In this document: positions 24,812 to 34,928 of the stretch, piece by piece
Layout: every line of letters begins with the position of its first letter
Numbering within the stretch: the first letter of the stretch is position 1
The notes under the pieces: generated by a model
What the model saw: the letters and a program-made list of their open reading frames with translations, nothing else
Databases searched by the model: none
Told to the model about the DNA's origin: nothing
Program-made: the position numbers and the translations under genes
Assembly: GCF_003672135.1 (NCBI RefSeq)
Contig: NC_039514.1
Location: 9,723,787 to 9,787,786 of the forward strand
Length of the DNA stretch: 64,000 nucleotides
Direction: 5' to 3'
Source: Ooceraea biroi
Lineage: Eukaryota > Arthropoda > Insecta > Hymenoptera > Formicidae

Positions 24812-25410
24812 TACTTCGCGAAGAAAGAGAGAGAGAGATGATCGCATGCACATTCAGGTCTGAATACTGACTCGCTTCTTCATTTTCCATTTTCTCAGGA
24901 CTGGTTACCATGTCGGGACAGGGTGGCGGCAGCAGCAGCAGCAGCAGCGGCGGCGGCGGCAGTCTGCAGCAGATGCAAGCGTCGAGCCTACCCGGGGGTA
25001 GTGGCGGCGGCAGCGGTGGTGGTTACCAGCCGATGGACTGCGAATCCTCGCCCCGTCACTCGGCCGGTCGGCGTGCCATAACAACGGGCTACCCGTCGAC
25101 ATCGTCGGCCACTGGAGTGCCCGCGTCCGCCCCGATGTCCATGCAGTCCATGGACAGCTCCCTGATACAGAGCTCTCTTGGATCGTACAATAGCCTAATT
25201 CTTCCCGGTATATCCCATCTGCCTGCGATGATGACCTCGCCAATGATCCAGCAGCAGAACTTCTACAACTACGGCTACTCGGCCAATGACGCGCATGGAA
25301 TGGTCAGGCAGCCGTCGACAGTGTCAACCGGCAACCAGCGTGATCCGGAGAGGGAGGACAGCCCGATGGTCGGGGTGTGCGTACAGCAAAGCCCGGTCGC
25401 TATCCATTGA
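3396..25410 (+). CDS. mnb: minibrain, DYRK1A-type dual-specificity kinase
   Basis: Dual-specificity tyrosine-regulated kinase that autophosphorylates on tyrosine and phosphorylates Ser/Thr targets in neural growth pathways. Exons as read: 3396-3656, 20305-20473, 20666-20833, 20959-21245, 21374-21520, 21786-22218, 24899-25410; about 658 aa. Visible marks are the APLYGRLVAEE N-terminal motif, a basic nuclear signal (KKKRRAQQ), the DYRK homology box, the glycine loop GKGSFGQVV, the AIKII lysine, HCDLKPENIL, DFGSSC and the YQY activation loop before SRFYRSPE. The C-terminal exon is Gly/Ser/Gln-rich and ends at TGA 25408-25410. The start is uncertain: ATG 3396 is the nearest in-frame Met, but a TTTCAG at 3400-3405 could be an acceptor joining an upstream exon, and another in-frame Met lies at 3279. 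The kinase identity is secure. Confidence 0.95.
5161..6098. mobile_element. TA-flanked non-autonomous DNA transposon, about 0.94 kb
   Basis: The ends are inverted: CACTGAGAAAAACGATTTGG at the left and, reading inward from the right, CACTGAAAAAAAATCTGGTT. Each end is directly flanked by TA (5159-5160 and 6099-6100), the target duplication used by Tc1/mariner-type transposases. No transposase frame is present inside. A second, smaller palindromic element (5573-5854) has inserted into it. Family assignment beyond TA-targeting is not possible here. Confidence 0.65.
5573..5854. mobile_element. Palindromic MITE with about 105-bp arms
   Basis: The left arm starts TACAGGGTGTCCCGTAATAA and the right arm ends in its near-complement TTATTACGGGACATCCTGTA. 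The arms match over about 105 bp with roughly six differences by eye and surround a loop of about 70 bp. TA dinucleotides flank both ends (5571-5572, 5855-5856). It has no coding capacity. Near-complete palindromes of this kind can form long RNA hairpins if transcribed within the minibrain intron. Confidence 0.8.
6960..7200. repeat. Long polypurine tract with (GA)n
   Basis: The plus strand is almost entirely A and G over roughly 240 bp and includes a pure (GA)n run at about 6975-6996. Similar GA or CT tracts occur at about 9554-9570, 11064-11082, 18917-18936, 26466-26482 and 30575-30597. Such tracts are known binding sites for GAGA-type factors in insects and can form triplex DNA; either role here is inference. 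Confidence 0.7.
12222..12299. repeat. Inverted repeat enclosing a CT/CG microsatellite
   Basis: TTTTAATTTATCAC (12222-12235) and GTGATAAATTAAAG (12286-12299) are complementary at 13 of 14 positions. Between them is a loop of about 50 bp made of (CT)n followed by (CG)n. Immediately to the left is a purine-rich tract of about 70 bp. This may be a cruciform-prone remnant or a short foldback insertion; no coding function is seen. Confidence 0.6.
12480..12680. repeat. Pyrimidine-rich microsatellite block
   Basis: Interrupted (TTTC)n, (CTAT)n and (TC)n runs follow one another on the plus strand in the first intron of minibrain. They are simple repeats and create the long Ser/Leu- or Arg/Glu-rich spurious open frames nearby. 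Confidence 0.8.
13566..13638. mobile_element. Tiny TTAA-flanked inverted repeat, possible piggyBac-type MITE
   Basis: TTAA (13566-13569) is followed by CCCCCTTGT, and ATAAGGGGG is followed by TTAA (13635-13638). The terminal CCCCCTT(G/A)T repeats inverted inside a TTAA duplication resemble the piggyBac target-site pattern. The interior is only about 65 bp, so chance or a hairpin regulatory element remains possible. Confidence 0.35.
22219..24898 (+). other. Last intron of minibrain (2.7 kb)
   Basis: The donor CACG|GTGAGT ends coding at 22218 and the acceptor TTTCTCAG ends at 24898, phase 1. The intron contains a run of 14 C at about 23218-23231, AT-rich stretches near 24130-24160, and a TA/CA microsatellite at about 24779-24812. 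Two short intervals look like possible alternative exons (23298-23329 and 24402-24470) and are discussed under findings. Confidence 0.7.
24779..24812. repeat. (TA)n(CA)n microsatellite
   Basis: A pure TA run passes directly into a CA run about 90 bp upstream of the last minibrain coding exon. It is a simple repeat with no other feature. Confidence 0.85.
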
Positions 25411-28400
25411 GGCGGCGTTTGTAGGTGGCAACCGACGGTGGGACATACACAACCTGTCGCGATCCGCAGGACCGAAGACAGAGGAAGAGGAAGGAGACGA
25501 CTCCAGCTGATTCACGGACGGTGCTCGTGGCGTACTACGAGGAAGAGGCGATCACGTGGCGAAGAGGAGGCGACAGAGAGGAAAAGAGAGCGAGGAAATG
25601 GCGCGGCAAACATCTCGAAGTCGTTCCCGCCCGATGCTGTTTTCTCAGCATAGAGCCGAAAAGAGTACACGTACACGTACACACGTACACGTGCATACAA
25701 TACATACACAGAGACACACATACACGCGTATATAGTGTCGTGATTAGCGTTTCAACTTTGGCGAGTGAATTCAACAAATCTTTCTTTTGGCCGAACAATC
25801 TCTCTGAAAAAAACAAGAGAAAATATAAAAAACGGAATTTTCTGGAAAATCAAAAGACGCGAAAACGGATATCCGCAAGTCACAACAAGGCCCGAATCTC
25901 TCTTTCTCTCTCCCTCTGTGTGGAGAATCACGAGGGAGAAGCGGAAGAGAAGAGGAGGAGAAGGAGGAGTAGTACTCTAAGCTCGACGGCGTTAACGACT
26001 GTGCGAAGGAATCCAACGAGTGAAGGAGGAGAGGAAGCAAGAGGAACGAGCGTAAAGGGGAGAAGACAGATGCAAGGGGGAAAAACCTCTGTTTCTTGTT
26101 ACGTTGCTGTATTTCCGTATTTTTTATCGAGCTGACCTGGTCCCACGTTGGCCACGTTGGTGAAACGTACACGTGGTGCCCGACGCGGGAGAATTTATAC
26201 ACGAAGGCTTCGAGCACGGACAGACAGTCTATGGTCTAGTGAGGATGAACCCAGCTGGCCTCTCGGGTCCTGCCCGATTTCCACGGACACTTCCGGGCAA
26301 GTTTAGCTTGGCGGAAGGCAAGAAAAAAAAAGAGAAGAGAAAAAACGCAAGAAGAAGAAAAGAGACGGCTGAGCAGAAAACTTTCGGCAACCAAAACTGT
26401 GTGGCCTAGAGAGCGAAAAAGTGATAATTACTATTATTACCCGCGTAAAGAGATGACGAGAAAAAGAGAGAGAGAGAGAGAGGACGAAGTAAGAATATTA
26501 CCAATGTAAGCATGTACTCCAATAGAGTTTTATACACGATGTCACGAAATGTAAACGGTTTAGCAAGTACTTGCGAGCAAACAGTCGCGTTGACTGCTAG
26601 TTATTTGTACAATACACTTAGGTGAATGATAAGAGTGCAGCTTTAGGGGGTTTAACTTTTAAGTGTGAGGAGGTAATACACTACACACCATACACACACA
26701 CACACACAGCCATCCAACACATACACGCGGAACACTATACGCAGATATAAACTCAATCCTTCATTTACTTTAATGGAAAATGAGGATGTCGCAAACGTCA
26801 GTTTGTTGCTGAATAAGGACTTTAAACAAACGAGGTTTGCATGGCTTAAAAAAAAACGACAAGTACATATTTATACATAAAGGGAGACGCAGTTAATAAG
26901 AAAATTAAAGAGCAGCGTACACGTAAGACCGATATCGAGAACGGTATAATCATACGAAGAACCCTAGATACCTTATGATAAACGATAAACGCGCGTAATC
27001 GCATACGACACACATGTTTCCGGCGCCCAATCGTCATTGATTTTTGCCGTTTCGCTCCGAGAGATGGGTCACTGCGCTCATGCCACTTGTACTGCAAGTC
27101 GCGGCATTCAATCTATTTATTTCCACAGAAACGATCGCGCGGGGTGAATTCCGCTTTTGTTCGGCCAGATGTTTTTAATCTCCAGTACAGAGCGTACAGA
27201 GCGAGATCTTTTGATAATTTATCATAACGTATTGTAAGACTAGATGACGAACAAAGATGCAGTCCGACAATTTTCTGTTTTTTTTTTTATTCCTTCAGTC
27301 AATCGCGTTTTGCCATGAAACTGTCAATCGTGTAAATGTATCAATACTAGATGGCAGACTATGTATTCAGACGCAATTGTAACGGAGATTTCTGATCACT
27401 CGAGTCTTAAAGAAAAGGGAAGAAGAAAGTAAGCAGCACGATTTTTATCAGAAGCTGACGATAATGCACGCTAAAAGAAAAAGATCCTCGAAGGATCGTG
27501 CGCCAAGTACCAGGTCTGCTGCTCACATGGCACGTTTTATATGTTTGCGGCTTTTATACTTTCATACACACAAACGCGTGAGAAAAGAAATGTTACGCGG
27601 ATAAGATTTAGAGAATATGCAACTTACCTTTGTATTGTTTATTGTATTATAAGTGAAACGAGCGACGAGAATATTTTGTTGACGGATCGCTTATCGATTT
27701 ACTTTAGTTATTTTAGGATGTTCTGGATCTAAGTTTACCGTTTTCAAAAGATCTCTCAGAGGAACACATGTCATCTTTAACATTTTAACTACGATATATT
27801 ATCTTTTTTTCCCCTTTTTTTGTTTTGTACAAAAGTTTTAACGCGTAACGATAGCGGCGGCGAAGCAACGTTTCTGCACCTTGCCTGCACGAAACTGCGA
27901 CTATTGTCGAAAAAAGAAAAAGAGCATGACCAAACAAGTGACGACCAAGGGGATTCTTACGACGTATTTTTTTGGAAAAAAAGCCAACGGGAGTCCCACT
28001 CTGTGAAATTTAGATTCGAATTCTTGTTGTATCAGTTGTAAATATATGAAAAATATAAGACATATATATACCATCTCTCTCGAGTAGCTGAGAAAATTTT
28101 GAAACGTCACTCGATTTGCTGAATGATCATTTTATTCTCGTGCGGCCTCTCTCGAATCGTTTGTATATTTTTATACGCACTTCGACATACCTATATGGAA
28201 TTGTTCGCGGATGTCGTTATAATGCGACTCCACGTTGCAACCCAGACGTCGAACTTCGTCCGTGTAGTCTCTCCGACGAGTAGCAAAGTTGCAAAGTTCA
28301 CGGATATCTAAAAGGATTTTTTATATCGCATTAAGATCTATGGCAATCGGTGCTTAAAAGACGTGCGAAATTCCGGAGTCGCGATGAATCTGCGTCGCGA

Positions 28401-31031
28401 TCAGACCACCACGGAAGCAATACTTAAAAATGCTTAAAAATAATAAATAGATTCAACGTGACGTGAATAAAAGTTCCAATTAAATATGTCTGAAAGGGAA
28501 GGGCAATGGCTCTCGTGAGATCAGCCGAAACGGGACAATACGTCGCACATCTCTTCTTACCTCGGACGATCTTTTGATGATTTCGACGGTTGAGAAAAAA
28601 AGTTGAAGAGCTGTAGAACGTGATTTATAATAAAAGATAAAACTGGCGCAACTCTCCGCAACAAGTCTCGGGCGTCGCCGCCAGATACCTGTTGTTGAAC
28701 GGCAAAAATCAGTACGCTCCAAAAAAAATGTATAAAGGCAACGTGCGACAAACAGACACACGTATACAGACATACACGCACATACACATACGTACAAGCA
28801 CACGCCAACCCCTTCCGAATTTTCACGTTGCTGCGCGCGTTGTGCCCACCGGTCCTGGACCCGTCGGTTCATTGCATTCTCATCGCCGCGCAGGAGGAAG
28901 TAGCGAGAGACCAGTCGTTCCAAATCAGACAGATCTATTTTTTATCATCGAGGATCATTCGCCAATCTGTTCATCGCATGATACTGACGCGCTCGCGCGT
29001 GACAGGGTACCGCTTGTAAGATAATTCATCGGACGAATTCGTACTGCGATGTAGTAACGTATCACCAGATTAACAGCCGGCCTCCCCCGGGGAAAGTCGG
29101 CTGGACTAGACACAATGCCATCCGACCCACACGACGGACTCCTGGGCGCAGCGCCGCGTTTCCTGAGTGATGCATCGAAGCGCGTTGTTCTTCGTTGGAC
29201 GATTGTTGATTTCGACGGGACGATCGTCGCGTCGTTTCATCCGTGTAGCGAAGCGATTGGATTTGTTGCAACGGCGTCAACTCCAAGCGGGATCGTACGA
29301 CCGCCGCTGCGGCCTCCGTGAACGGTCCCCAGGGACCACCGGGAGGGGCGCGGGCGCAAATTTAGGGGTAGTTTCTCTTTCGAACGGCGCGGGGAGGCGG
29401 TCCTCCTCCGGTAGGAACGATTCTACTCTCCTTTTCCTGCTTCTTTTTATTCCGTACGGCGATCGTGAGTGAAGCAGCAGCGAAAAAGCGTGGGTGCCGT
29501 TTGGTTTCGCGCGAGGACGCGGTGGCGACGCAAGACGCGTTAGAGGGGGTGGTGCGTTTTCCTCCGGCAGGCCTCCCGATGGAAGAAGGACCGCGCGAAG
29601 GCCCGCGAGAGCGGCGAGCGGGACGAGATGCCCCTTTCCCAAGGAGCGGGATTCCTTTCTTTCGCTTCCCGACGTGCGCGTTCGTTTTTCAGTTGAAGAG
29701 CTCGTCGCCCTGGAACGGATTTGTCCACTCAACCGCTGTCGGAAAAATGCAAAGTATTTAAGCCAATTAGCAGACAACAGAGATGTATACATTTAATAGC
29801 GTAAGGGCCGGCCGCGGTTCACGTTCCAAACGATTCATCGCCGCGATCTCACGCATGTGTGTGCTGAACTGTTTATCTAAATAAATTATTCAGATTTCAT
29901 TCGTTCAGAACGACCAGACGAGGGGAAAGGAACGAGAAATTGTAATTCCGACGATGTCGGTTCCGATGTTCCGCGCGCCCGCCGCGTCTGCGAACGTTTA
30001 CGAGAGCGTACTTTTTAAGGGATCTACTTAATCGTTTACTGCCTAATGTAACTCGTGAGTCACGTACCGATCTGTCTCCATCGTTCAGTTTCCTGTCTAT
30101 CGTTCCCTTCGTCGTTTCTCGATTGCATCTCTCGCAAATCTCAGGATATCATTTCGAGGCAGCGGATGGCTCAGTTTCGTAACGTGCTGCAACGCGCGTT
30201 TGTTAATTACTGTCACGTTGTTGCCTTCTGGCAGCTAAATTCCTCTTCCGTGTGTACGTCTGTGGATTGTTTGCCCTTGCGACGCGATTGCACGTTTCCA
30301 GCGTGTCAGTCTCGGTTGAACGACAGGTTCAACGCGCGGGACGCGCACGCGGGGCGGCTTTTTCCCCGCTCGTGCGAGTCGCGCGCGCAAACGAACGAGC
30401 TCCACGGGGCCGTGGGTCGTTGGAACGTGTCCGCCGCAGCGGAACATAAAGTAAACCTAAGTTTCCTAACGTCATGTGTAAAAGCATTGTGTTCAGAAAC
30501 AAATATAACTATAATACGACTGATGATGCGCCTGAGAGGCGATGTGCGAGCGTCCTTTGAGAAATATTAAGCGTGAGAGAGAGAGAGAGAGAGAGAGGAT
30601 GGTGATGTCTCGATGTCTCGTTCGGCGATGATGTGCACCAATCGGGACAAAAAAGAAATATAAGGAATGAATGCGTGGAGTGCGAGAGGATGCGAGAGTG
30701 AGAGAGGGTAAGCGCGAGAGTGTGAACGAGAGAGAGAGAAAGAGAAACACAGGTGAATTAAGAAACAAAAAAATCCGATTTATTAAGATGGAAAAAAAAG
30801 GATAATTAACAAGACTCCATACCGGATGAAGGAACTTGTATCTAACGTGTATACATTGTCATAACATTATTATGATGATTATTATAATTATTATTATATA
30901 TAATAATGTAATTGAGAATTTGAAACGATATTACATAAGGTTAATAATAAACAAAAACATCTTCACCTTTTTGCTGTTACCTTTTCTTCCACCGGACGAC
31001 GCTCGCGTCGAGCCCGCGTGACGGGAACGAA
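25411..31031. other. minibrain 3' UTR and intergenic DNA
   Basis: Directly after the stop codon the sequence is rich in GA, CA and AT repeats, typical of a long 3' UTR. AATAAA hexamers at 28442-28447 and 28466-28471 are possible polyadenylation signals, so the UTR could be about 3 kb; this is not proven. From about 28.5 to 31.0 kb I see GC-rich segments with overlapping open frames on both strands and no recognisable protein, plus (GA)n at 30575-30597. Confidence 0.5.
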
Positions 31032-31377
31032 CCCAGTAAGCAAGATGTGCAATCTGCCAGCAGATTGGCAACAGATTACTGCAGAAGTTGATAGCAAATT
31101 GGCGTCCGTTGTGTCCGCGTTAGGATAGTGATCTGCCAGCAGAGCCTGCTAACGGACTCTGACGGCAGATTGGCGGCAGAAACCGAGCGGGATCTGTTAA
31201 CATCTGACGGCAGATTGACGGCAGATTGACGGCAGGAACCGAACAGAATCTGCAGCTTTTGGCCATTCATATTTACGATGTATTAAAGCATGCGTTTACT
31301 TTTAACACACTATAAATTGGCATTTTATATTACCATGTGTTAAAAGAACGCATTTGTTTGTTTGTTAAATTAAAGTA

Positions 31378-32671
31378 TTGGGTTGGCCAAAAGTAATTGC
31401 GTTTTTTTCCAATAGATGGACATACATGTCTTGAAATGTAACTAACTTCGTTCTAAACCGCAAATTCATTATGTAGGTTAACAACTCACAGTTCAAGCTT
31501 GTTTTAGAAAAAGAAAGTACACGATTTCGTTGACAATTATTTGTTTGCCGTCGATTTCAAAATGGAAAATCAAAAAGAACATTTTCCTCATATTTTGTTT
31601 TATTACTTCCGAAAAGGGAAAAACGCTGTGCAAGCTCATAAAAAGTTATGTCATGTATATGGCGAAGATGCTTTAAAACTGCGGCAGTGTCAAAATTGGT
31701 TTACTAAATTTCGATCTGGAGATTTTAATGTGAAAGATGCACCACGATCAGGAAGGCCAATCGAAATTGATGATGACAAAATAAAGGCACTGATCGATTC
31801 CAATCGGCGTTTAACGACACGAGAGATTGCTGAGAATCTTAATATATCGAAATCGAGTGTTGAGAACCATTTAAAACGACTTGGATACATTAGTAAGCTC
31901 GATATTTGGGTAGCACATGAGCTCAAAGAAATTCATCTCACTAAGCGTATTGACATCTGCGATTCTCTTTTGAAACGCGAGGAAAATGATCGATTTTTGA
32001 AACGTATGATAACAGGCGACGAAAAATGGATCGTCTACAACAACGTCAAACGAAAAAGATGGTGGACAGGTGATGAACCTGCTGAAAGCACTTGAAAAGC
32101 AGATATTCACCAAAGAAAGATTATGCTGTCAGTCTGGTGGGACTTTAAAGGTATTGTGTATTTTGAGCTGCTTGCAAGGAATCAAACCATTAATTCAGAC
32201 GTATACTGTCGTCAACTGGATAAATTAAATGATGCCATCAAACAGAAACGTCGAGAATTGGTGAATCGCAAAGGTGCTGTGTTTCACCATGATAACACTA
32301 GACCACGTACATGTTTGGTCACTCGTGAAAAATTGTTGCAGCTTGGATGGGATGTGTTACCATGATGTTACCACATCCACCATATTCGCCAGACCTGGCA
32401 CCATCAGATTACCATTCGTTTCGTTCTTTGCAAAACGCCTTGAATGGTAAACCTTTACTGCTGATGAGGATATCAAATCGTTGTTGGAATTGTTTTTTGC
32501 TGAAAAAGATAAGAACTGTTTTGAGCGCGGAATCATGAAGTTGCCTGAAAAATGGCAAAAGATAATCGAACAAAATGGACAATATATTGTTTAATAAAGT
32601 TTTTGTTTCCCATGAAAAATTCGCCTTTTATTTATATTTAAAAAAACGCAATTACTTTTTGGCCAACCCAA
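31378..32671 (+). mobile_element. mariner-family transposon, 1.29 kb
   Basis: The element is bounded by near-perfect terminal inverted repeats of about 31 bp: TTGGGTTGGCCAAAAGTAAT at the left, and its complement at the right with one extra A/T. Each end is flanked by the TA target duplication (31376-31377 and 32672-32673). Length and repeat sequence fit the mariner family, and the encoded protein resembles the mellifera/SETMAR-like lineage. The well-preserved ends with a broken gene indicate a relatively recent but inactive copy. Confidence 0.92.
31562..32594 (+). pseudogene. Decayed mariner transposase
   Basis: The frame opens at ATG 31562 and shows the mariner N-terminal helix-turn-helix region (FYYFRKGKNAVQAHKK near the start, then a second domain around TTREIAENLNISKSSV). 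The catalytic core retains the first acidic residue in TGDEKWI, the second in HHDNTRPR and the third in LAPSDYH, the DD34D pattern. The frame is broken by an in-frame TGA at 32093-32095, by an apparent short duplication around 32348-32366 that shifts frame, and by a further shift near 32445. A remnant of the usual C-terminus (KLPEKWQK) precedes a TAA at 32592-32594. This copy cannot make transposase. Confidence 0.9.
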
Positions 32672-33513
32672 TACATTTGGCTTGGTGTGTCTTTCTGACA
32701 GTTCGTTGCATAATCTCTCTCTCATTGTTAATTTATTCTAATCCGAAGTCCGAATTTTGCTTTCGAACTTCAGATTGCTCGCGGCGTGCGTGAACTACAT
32801 GGACGTTGTCCATGGGAGCCTCTGTGCCGCGAGCGCAAAAATTTTCAGAAAAATTAATACTATCATGCCAAGGCGCGCATATTAACTTATATAACTGTTA
32901 GGCTAAATCTTAACATCGAGTAAGAACTCGACGTGTGCACCGCATAGCGGTGCGGAGCGAAAACGCATATTCATAGTCGTGTAAATTTGAATACTGTCAA
33001 AAGCTGCGGATCCTGTTCGGTTTCCGCTGCCAATCTGCCGTTAGATTCCGCGCGCGCAGATCTTGCTCGGTTTCCGCTGCCAATCTGCCGTTAGATTCCG
33101 CGCGCGCAGATCTTGCTCGGTTTCTGTCGACAATCCGACTTCGAGCCATGTTTGCAGATTCTGCTCGGTTTCTGCCGCCAATCTGTTCTTAGATTTTGTG
33201 AGCAAGCTCTGTTACATTTCTGGCACCAGTTTGTCGAATTAATCGTTAATAACAACTTCTGTATCAAATTTGTTGTCTTTTGGCTGGCAATAGTTGATAG
33301 CAGATAGTTAGCATCATCTGCTTTCGGCAGACTTGGCTATCTGGGAAATCATGCAAAACGAAACATCCGCGAGACGTTCTCCTCGATGTTTCCCGCGAGC
33401 TTCCTTGGGCGAGCAAACTACTTAATATAAACGGAAACGCGTGATGACGTGTACGCTCCGTTCAAAATTTAAAACGAACCTGTAAAAACAGAGGAAAATA
33501 TACGTGTTATATG

Positions 33514-34653
33514 CAGTGTTGGGAACGTTACTTCAAAAAAGTAACGCGTTACCGTTACCGTTATTTTTCGTAAAAAGTAACGCGTTACCGTTACCGTTAC
33601 TCGTTACCAATTTTAAAAAGTAACTCGTTACCGTTACCGTTACTTAAAAAAATAACGATTCGTTACTTTTTCGTTACTTTTTTATAAAATATTTAAATAA
33701 AATATGTACTTGATTAAAAAATTTAATTATTTTTATTTTTACACAGTTGGAAAATTTGTGTTTTCTTGTTAAAAAATATGCCGGTTAACATTTTTGTGTT
33801 AAATATTTAACACATTCATGTGTTAATTTAACATGTTGCTGTTGTGTTAATTCAACTCAAGTGTTAAATTTGTAAAACAACTAAAAAAAGTGTAAAAATT
33901 ACACATTGTGCACCTATTTTTTATTTTACACAATAGATATGTTCCGTATTATTAGTGACAAGTTTTATCTGTTAAAATTTACAGAAAACTATGTTAAGAG
34001 TAAAGATGTATGTAAAAATAACTTTTTTTTCGAGTTAATTTTATCATTAAAAATATGTTGATTTTACACAAAATTTATTTCAAATTACTTCGCAGTTTGC
34101 ATTCATTTTGGGTTAAAATATTAACATAATATTAGTGTCACCATTTAACATATCCATATTATGTTAAATTAACACAAAAATTTATGTGGACCTTTAGGAC
34201 ATGTGATATCTGTTAAATTTAACACAAATTTTTCACCTGTGTATATATGTTAACATTTTATTCATATATATACATATATGTATATATATTATTTTAATAA
34301 TAATAAATTGGTTTTGCGAAACTCTTGCACTTATAATTGCACATTGTTTTACTTAAAATGATAACACTAAAATTAATAAGTAATAAAAAGAACTTAATTA
34401 GTAACTAATGAAAAGAACTGAAAGTAAAGAGCTGTTGCCTGAGTGGAATCTGTGCGCTCGTTCTGCTGATTTATTAAGTAGAGATAAAAATTAAAATAAC
34501 GATAAAAGTAACGGTTAAATTCGTTACCGTTACTGTAAAAATCTAACTACGTTATCGTTATCGTTACAGACAGCAAAAAGTAACGATCGTTACCGAAAAA
34601 TAGTAACGGTAACGGTAACGACGTTACAAGTAACGCGTTACTTCCCAACTCTG
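33514..34653. mobile_element. hAT-type non-autonomous element, 1.14 kb
   Basis: Ends are CAGTGTTGGGAACGTTAC at the left and the inverse CAGAGTTGGGAAGTAACG at the right. An exact 8-bp target duplication, GTTATATG, flanks it (33506-33513 and 34654-34661), which is diagnostic for hAT transposition. Both subterminal regions are packed with GTAACG / CGTTAC repeats, as in other CAGTGTTGGGAA-type hAT MITEs. No transposase is encoded. It ends about 270 bp upstream of the CLASRP start codon. Confidence 0.9.
33742..34241. mobile_element. TA-flanked AT-rich MITE nested in the hAT element
   Basis: Terminal inverted repeats CACAGTTGGAAAATTTGTGT (left) and CACAGGTGAAAAATTTGTGT (right, read inward) are flanked by TA at 33740-33741 and 34242-34243. 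The interior carries many copies of the palindromic module TGTTAAATTTAACA in various states of decay. It lies wholly inside the hAT element and so inserted later. Confidence 0.65.
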
Positions 34654-34661
34654 GTTATATG

Positions 34662-34928
34662 CATTTCGTCTCTATCAGCGATGCAGTTGCCATCTTGCAG
34701 CTACTTCGGTAGAAAGAGAAAGAACGAAAACTTTCCCGTCACTCCGCTAGATCCGGATCCGGGCGCGATGGTCGCCGCGCGGAGCAACATGGCCGCCTCG
34801 TTCGCGGCGGAGCAAAGCGTGTCAGTTGGTGGCGTTTCCAGTGTCTCGCAGGTGACGGTTCGCTCGCGCTGAATGGCGGAATGCGATCGAGTTAGCCGCG
34901 TGTCCGACCGATTGTAATCGGGCGTAAA
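34662..34928 (+). promoter_or_regulatory. Presumed promoter and 5' UTR of CLASRP
   Basis: This 267-bp stretch lies between the hAT element and the first CLASRP ATG. It is GC-rich with several CpGs and contains the unused short frame at 34681-34872. No TATA box is evident. The call rests on position only. Confidence 0.4.

Larger units (their letters stand above)
31032..33345. mobile_element. Foldback DNA element with inverted subterminal repeats, split by mariner
   Basis: The left end begins CCCAGTAAGCAAG and the right end, read inward, begins CCCAGATAGCCAAG. Both arms carry inverted copies of a degenerate unit around GGCAGATTGGCGGCAGAAAC: plus orientation at about 31060-31255, minus orientation at about 33000-33345. 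The right arm includes two exact 50-bp tandem copies (33021-33070 and 33071-33120). No transposase of its own is visible. The mariner at 31378-32671 lies inside. A clear target duplication was not found, so the family is unassigned. Confidence 0.65.

Noticed and set aside
25425..26135. Plus-strand open frame of 236 codons just after the minibrain stop
   Set aside because: It lies in repeat-rich 3' UTR and consists of Arg/Lys/Thr runs from CA and GA repeats, with no family similarity.
29277..29792. Overlapping frames on both strands in the GC-rich intergenic block
   Set aside because: Arg/Pro/Ser-rich with no motif, no clear splice sites, and equally open on the other strand.
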